NCBI RefSeq assembly: GCF_009363275.1
Contig: NZ_CP045324.1
Location: 992,001 to 1,056,000 of the forward strand
Source: Marinobacter sp. THAF197a
GTDB taxonomy: Bacteria > Pseudomonadota > Gammaproteobacteria > Pseudomonadales > Oleiphilaceae
DNA: 64,000 nt
Reading direction: 5' to 3'
The notes beneath the pieces were generated by a model. That model made no database searches and was not told the origin of the DNA. It saw only the letters and a list, made by a program, of their open reading frames with translations. A program made the position numbers and the translations under genes. Shown piece by piece: positions 60,165 through 64,000 of the stretch (its first letter is position 1; each line of letters starts with the position of its first letter).

Positions 60165-60272
60165 GTGTCATTGGGGGCCGCTTTCCAAAAAACGCTACGA
60201 GCACATCCATGTGCGCTTCTCTCAGGCCATCCTTGGCCTTCGAAATTTTTGGAAAGCGGCCCCCAATGACAC
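60165..60272 (+). repeat. Branched hairpin repeat, copy F (divergent)
   Basis: A perfect 27 bp inverted repeat (60165-60191 with 60246-60272) encloses a 54 nt core. The core is diverged but keeps the plan: it starts ACGCT, then hairpin GCAC-ATCCAT-GTGC, then hairpin AGGCC-ATCCTT-GGCCT. It lies between divergent genes (UPF0178 and the histidine phosphatase), where no transcript is expected to end. Confidence 0.88.
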
Positions 60273-60332
60273 CGTTCCGACAGTTCGGGTACCTCCACGA
60301 TTTGGCAGGAATCTGAGAAATGAGGGAAAACT

Positions 60333-60899
60333 ATGAAGGTTTTGTTGTTGGGACTCTTGATGGTCTTTTCAGCGCTGCCCGTGCGGTCAGCTGCAACAGA
60401 TTTCGACGCCTGGACCGCCCTCCGCGAGGGACGGGCGGTTCTGATGATGCGTCACGCTCTTGCGCCGGGTACCGGCGATCCCAGCGGGTTTGACCTGGAG
60501 GATTGCAGCACCCAGCGCAATCTCAATTCGGTCGGGCGCGAACAGGCGCGTTCGTGGGGGCCGTTTCTGGCGTCTCGGGGTATTACCGAGGCAAGGGTGT
60601 TTTCCAGCCAGTGGTGTCGGTGTATGGATACGGCGCGGGAAATGGATATGGGGGAGGTGACGGAGTGGCCGGCGTTGAATTCGTTTTTCCGGAATCGGGG
60701 TGATGGTGATACCCAAACGCGGCAAACGATTGCGTTGGTGAATGAACTGGAGCCGGGGGCGTCGGTGATTCTGGTGTCGCATCAGGTGAATGTGACGGCG
60801 CTGACCGGGGTTTTTCCGGCCTCCAATGAGGGTGTGATTCTGGCGTTGCCGCTGTCGGAGAATCCGACGGTTCTGGCGAGGGTGTCTCCGGGGCGGTAG
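60333..60899 (+). CDS. Periplasmic histidine phosphatase family protein
   Basis: A 188-residue protein with a signal peptide (LLGLLMVFSALPVRSA). The catalytic motif is LMMRHALAPG (H near residue 36, with RH in place of the usual RHG), and the second histidine region is VILVSHQVNVTAL. The SixA/PGAM-like fold suggests a phosphomonoesterase in the periplasm; the substrate is unknown. GAGGG precedes the start. Confidence 0.85.
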   Translation: MKVLLLGLLMVFSALPVRSAATDFDAWTALREGRAVLMMRHALAPGTGDPSGFDLEDCSTQRNLNSVGREQARSWGPFLASRGITEARVFSSQWCRCMDTAREMDMGEVTEWPALNSFFRNRGDGDTQTRQTIALVNELEPGASVILVSHQVNVTALTGVFPASNEGVILALPLSENPTVLARVSPGR

Positions 60900-60908
60900 T
60901 GGTATAAT
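60900..60908 (+). promoter_or_regulatory. Extended -10 promoter element for phnA
   Basis: TGGTATAAT, an extended -10 (TGN-TATAAT), lies 32 bp before the phnA start. No good -35 is seen, which is typical of extended -10 promoters. Confidence 0.5.
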
Positions 60909-60939
60909 CCTGTGCTCATTTAATTAACAGGAAATGATA

Positions 60940-61278
60940 ATGTCTCAATTGCCCCCATGCCCCCAATGCAATTCTGAATACACCTATGAAGATGGCGTTC
61001 AGCTGGTTTGCCCCGAGTGCGGGCATGAGTGGACTGCGGCGGAACAGGCTGAGGCCGAGGCCGGTAAGGTGGTTCGGGATTCCAACGGTAATGAACTTCA
61101 GGATGGTGATACGGTCACTGTGATCAAGGACTTGAAGGTTAAAGGGTCCAGCCTGGTGGTTAAGGTAGGCACTAAGGTCAAGAACATTCGACTGGTGGAT
61201 GGCGATCACGATATTGATTGCAAGATTGACGGTGTTGGTGCTATGAAACTCAAGTCGGAGTTTGTGAAGAAAGCCTGA
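60940..61278 (+). CDS. PhnA/YjdM family zinc-ribbon protein
   Basis: About 112 residues; the ATG six bases downstream of the longest in-frame start is chosen because AGGAA precedes it at a good distance. It begins PPCPQCNSEYTYEDGVQLVC, with four cysteines (two CPxC pairs) forming a zinc ribbon, and ends in the PhnA domain (VIKDLKVKGSSLVVKVGTKV). The family has no settled function; the phosphonate association in the name is historical. The psiE-like gene follows after 34 bp. Confidence 0.9.
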   Translation: MSQLPPCPQCNSEYTYEDGVQLVCPECGHEWTAAEQAEAEAGKVVRDSNGNELQDGDTVTVIKDLKVKGSSLVVKVGTKVKNIRLVDGDHDIDCKIDGVGAMKLKSEFVKKA

Positions 61279-61312
61279 TTCCCGTCGTCATCGGCAGCAC
61301 AGGAGCGGTGCC

Positions 61313-61822
61313 ATGGTGGATAAAGAAAAGGATGTTTTGCCCGAGCGTTCCGCTCGAAAGCATGAGCTTCACCAGGAGCTGCCGATTGATTTCCCCGATC
61401 CCTTCTTCCGGGGGCTGCACCGGATTATCCGCTTTGCCATACGCGTGCTGGCGGTGCTGATGGTGGCGGTGATTCTTTGGGGCGTGGGTGATGTGGTGTA
61501 TATCATCTACGCACGCCTGCTGACGCCGCCTTTCCTGCTACTGGATATCAACGATATCTTCTTCACCTTCGGTGCCTTTATGGCGGTGCTGATTGCGGTG
61601 GAGATTTTCATCAACATCCGTCTGTACCTGGGTACCAATGTTTTTCCGGTTCAGCTGGTTGTTGCTACAGCACTGATGGCGATTTCCCGGAAGGTCATCG
61701 TGCTGGATTTCGACACGCTTACCCCGATGTACCTGCTGGGTATTGCAGCAACCACTCTGGCTCTGGGTATTACCTACTGGTTGTTGAGCCGCAAGAATTC
61801 CGGTGAACCCTGGCACGATTGA
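61313..61822 (+). CDS. PsiE-family phosphate-starvation-inducible membrane protein
   Basis: A 169-residue protein with four hydrophobic helices (around residues 44-67, 75-97, 105-125 and 140-160), including FTFGAFMAVLIAVEIFINIR typical of PsiE. GGAG precedes the ATG. No Pho box was seen; it is probably cotranscribed with the PhnA-type gene. Function is unknown. Confidence 0.85.
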   Translation: MVDKEKDVLPERSARKHELHQELPIDFPDPFFRGLHRIIRFAIRVLAVLMVAVILWGVGDVVYIIYARLLTPPFLLLDINDIFFTFGAFMAVLIAVEIFINIRLYLGTNVFPVQLVVATALMAISRKVIVLDFDTLTPMYLLGIAATTLALGITYWLLSRKNSGEPWHD

Positions 61823-61881
61823 GTCGGCCAGGGGCTATCCAGTCGGAGTTTGCCCTTCGTGTTTTTATTGTCTAATACTTA

Positions 61882-61909
61882 ATCAGGACACCGGAACAGG
61901 TGTTCTGAT
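61882..61909. promoter_or_regulatory. Inverted repeat upstream of the 2-oxoacid dehydrogenase operon
   Basis: ATCAGGACACC and GGTGTTCTGAT form an 11 bp dyad (one G-T pair) over a 6 nt spacer, 127 bp before the E1 alpha start and 60 bp after psiE. It may be an operator for the operon or a terminator lacking a T-run. Confidence 0.4.
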
Positions 61910-62035
61910 CATTATCCCAGGTGTGTAACCCACGCCAACAACAAGACGACCACCCCAAGGCCGCCGTTGCCCGCCAAAAGCAGGCTTGTTGAGCGGTCAG
62001 GCTTTTATCGCGAAGCCGGGGGACAGGAGGACGGG

Positions 62036-63115
62036 ATGAGACAAATCCACGAATTCCATGTGGATAGCACCCGCTATCTGGATGACCATGGCAAGCCTCT
62101 GGGGGAGCTGCCGCCCCAGGCCGGGAACACCGATCGGGTTCTGGCCGCCTACCGCAACATGGTGCTGACGCGCACCTTTGATTCCAAAGCCATCGCCCTG
62201 CAACGCACCGGCAAGTGCGGTACCTATCCCTCTGTGCTGGGGCACGAGGTGGTGGGCACGGCGATTGGCCAGAGCATGGCGAAGTCTGATGTGTTTGTGC
62301 CCTATTACCGGGACCAGGCGGCCCATCTTCTTCGCGGCGTCAGTCTCACGGAATTACTGCTGTATTGGGGCGGTGATGAGCGTGGCAGCGCCTGGCAGAA
62401 CTGCCCGGAAGACCTGCCAATCTCAGTGCCCATTGCCACTCAGTGTTGCCATGCTGTGGGCGTGGCGGCGGCCATGAAGATTCGCGATGAGAATCGGGCC
62501 GTGGTGTGCTGTATCGGCGATGGTGGCACCTCTAAGGGTGATTTTCTGGAGAGTATCAACCTGGCCGGCGCCTGGCATTTACCCGTTGTATTTGTAGTGA
62601 TCAATAACCAATGGGCGATTTCCACACCTCGCAGCCTGCAAAGTGGCGCGGAGACCATTGCGCAGAAAGCCATCAGCGCCGGATTGCCGGGCCACATTGT
62701 CGATGGTAACGACTACTTCGCTACGGTCGAGGCGCTGGATACGGCTCTGGGCCGGGCACATGGTGGTAAAGGCGCGACGGTGATTGAAGCCATTACCTAC
62801 AGGCTGGGTGATCACACCACCGCCGACGACGCGACCCGCTACCGTACCGCCGAAGATCTCAAGCGCGCCTGGGAGAAAGATGGCATCAAACGCCTGCAGA
62901 ACTGGTTGCATGACAACGGCCACTGGAGCCCGGATAAAGAAAAATCTCTTCAGGCCGACTGCAAGCAAACTGTTGAACGGGCCGTTGAAGCATACCTGGC
63001 TATGGAGGCCGAGCCACCCACCGCGATGCTTGATTACCTGTTTGAAACCCTCCCCGCCGCGTTGCAACCCCAGCGTGAGCAGATCGCCAGCAAATACCGG
63101 GGAGGTGACCTATGA
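62036..63115 (+). CDS. 2-oxoacid dehydrogenase E1 component, alpha subunit
   Basis: About 359 residues from the ATG with GGAGG upstream; a longer in-frame start would add 23 residues. The thiamine diphosphate motif is GDGGTSKGDFLESINLAGAW, ending at NNQWAIS (GDG...NN). The conserved active-site segment TYRLGDHTTADDATRY follows near residue 260. The enzyme decarboxylates pyruvate or a branched-chain 2-oxoacid in a multienzyme complex; the sequence does not settle which. It overlaps the beta-subunit gene by four bases (ATGA). Confidence 0.93.
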   Translation: MRQIHEFHVDSTRYLDDHGKPLGELPPQAGNTDRVLAAYRNMVLTRTFDSKAIALQRTGKCGTYPSVLGHEVVGTAIGQSMAKSDVFVPYYRDQAAHLLRGVSLTELLLYWGGDERGSAWQNCPEDLPISVPIATQCCHAVGVAAAMKIRDENRAVVCCIGDGGTSKGDFLESINLAGAWHLPVVFVVINNQWAISTPRSLQSGAETIAQKAISAGLPGHIVDGNDYFATVEALDTALGRAHGGKGATVIEAITYRLGDHTTADDATRYRTAEDLKRAWEKDGIKRLQNWLHDNGHWSPDKEKSLQADCKQTVERAVEAYLAMEAEPPTAMLDYLFETLPAALQPQREQIASKYRGGDL

Positions 63116-64000
63116 GCCAGGCAAAGCAATCCATTGAAACCCGTGATGTGACCCTGGTGGAAGCGGTGAATATGGCCCTGCATCGGGCCATGGCAGACGA
63201 TGCTAACGTAGTGATGCTGGGCGAAGACATTGCCACCAATGGCGGCGTGTTCCGGGCCACCGTAGGCCTGAAAGAAGCCTTTGGCTTCAAACGGGTGATG
63301 GATACGCCGCTGGCGGAGAATCTGATCGCCGGTACGGCCATTGGTATGGCTACGCAAGGCCTGAGGCCCGTGGCGGAATTCCAGTTTATGGGCTTTATCT
63401 ACGCCGGCATGGAGCAGATTGTAAGCCACGCCGCTCGCATGCGTAATCGCACCCGCGGCCGCCTCCATTGCCCATTGGTGTTTCGGGCACCGTTCGGTGG
63501 CGGTATCCATGCGCCCGAGCATCATTCGGAAAGCACCGAAGCCCTGTTTGCCCACATCCCCGGCCTGCGGGTGGTTATTCCCAGCTCCCCGCAACGGGCG
63601 TATGGCCTTCTGCTGGCGGCCATCCGCAATCCGGACCCGGTGATCTTCCTGGAGCCCAAGCGTATCTACCGGGCAGTCACCCAGAGCGTGGAGGACAACG
63701 GTGAGGCGCTACCGCTGGATATTTGCTTCACCCTGCGCGAAGGCGATGACGTCACCCTGATTACCTGGGGCGCCTGTGTGCAGGAAACCCTGCAGGCCGC
63801 GGACAAACTGGCGGAGCAGGGCGTCAGCTGCGAGGTGATCGACGTAGCCACCGTCAGCCCCCTCGATCGGGAAACCCTACTTTGCTCTGTGGCCAAAACC
63901 GGTCGGGCGGTCATTGTTCACGAAGCCTGCCGCAACGGCGGTGTTGGTGCGGAGGTGGCTGCCTCCATTGCCGAAGGTGCCTTCCTGGACCTTCAGGCCC
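63112..64000 (+). CDS. 2-oxoacid dehydrogenase E1 component, beta subunit (partial at window end)
   Basis: The first 296 codons are present; the gene runs off the window. The start MSQAKQSIETRDVTLVEAVN follows GGAGG. The transketolase-like E1 beta fold is clear from VVMLGEDIATNGGVFRATVG near residue 36 and APFGGGIHAPEHHSESTEAL near 125. It pairs with the E1 alpha to form the alpha2beta2 E1 enzyme. The E2 gene presumably follows outside the window. Confidence 0.93.
   Translation, partial: MSQAKQSIETRDVTLVEAVNMALHRAMADDANVVMLGEDIATNGGVFRATVGLKEAFGFKRVMDTPLAENLIAGTAIGMATQGLRPVAEFQFMGFIYAGMEQIVSHAARMRNRTRGRLHCPLVFRAPFGGGIHAPEHHSESTEALFAHIPGLRVVIPSSPQRAYGLLLAAIRNPDPVIFLEPKRIYRAVTQSVEDNGEALPLDICFTLREGDDVTLITWGACVQETLQAADKLAEQGVSCEVIDVATVSPLDRETLLCSVAKTGRAVIVHEACRNGGVGAEVAASIAEGAFLDLQA

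Noticed and set aside
61936..61944. AACAACAA-like Hfq/Crc target before the 2-oxoacid dehydrogenase operon
   Set aside because: It lies about 95 bases before the start codon, not at the ribosome binding site, and such A-rich octamers are common by chance.

Overview
The window looks like chromosome from a marine gammaproteobacterium, most probably Marinobacter. The main reasons are a 512-residue alcohol-forming fatty acyl reductase of the Marinobacter wax-ester type, gammaproteobacterial core genes (ppc, adk, tsaB, rsmJ, plsB, nudC, murI), a napEFDABC nitrate reductase operon and a GC-rich, uniform base composition. I see no rRNA, tRNA, CRISPR array, prophage or transposase gene. The genus call is inference from remembered family sequences; no search was run.

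Layout. Positions 1-13.4 kb hold housekeeping genes: ppc, a YbaK-like/HDOD fusion, adk, tsaB, a small unknown gene coupled to rsmJ, plsB (minus), nudC-murI, then a minus-strand pair encoding a methyltransferase and a DUF2156 protein. At 13.6-19.3 kb there is signalling: an HDOD-GAF-histidine kinase followed by a REC-PAS-GGDEF-EAL regulator, and divergently a FleN/MinD-like ATPase. At 19.5-25.5 kb there is acyl and acetate metabolism: fatty acyl reductase, acs, a LuxR-type response regulator and a fatty acid desaturase. At 25.8-33 kb there are dehydrogenases, aminotransferases, a CPXCG zinc protein, a DUF1439 lipoprotein, an EAL protein and a small membrane protein.

At 33-39.1 kb a LysR gene diverges from an acyl-CoA dehydrogenase, SDR, APH-type kinase, histidine phosphatase, SDR cluster. 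The APH plus ACAD pairing resembles ACAD10/ACAD11 and the lva pathway for 4-hydroxyacyl-CoA breakdown. At 39.2-41.8 kb are two envelope lipoproteins. At 41.9-46.5 kb is napEFDABC. At 46.5-50.8 kb are dacB, a GST-like protein, a GFA protein and a PQQ-type sugar dehydrogenase. At 50.9-59.5 kb is a ferric-siderophore block: TonB receptor, fhuF, fhuB, fhuD, fhuC and an ABC exporter, with three Fur-box-like sites. At 59.6-64 kb are a UPF0178 protein, a periplasmic histidine phosphatase, phnA-psiE and the start of a 2-oxoacid dehydrogenase (E1 alpha, E1 beta) operon cut by the window end.

The most unusual feature is a family of six long intergenic hairpins (near 24.2, 25.55, 25.73, 35.34, 35.57 and 60.2 kb). 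Each has a copy-specific 20-30 bp self-complementary stem closing a 53-54 nt core. The core can fold two short hairpins, both with an NTCCNT hexaloop. Stem sequences differ almost completely between copies yet pair perfectly or nearly so, and the sixth copy shows compensatory changes. This suggests a structured RNA or single-stranded DNA element rather than a simple terminator or a conventional insertion sequence. I do not recognise it as a named family.
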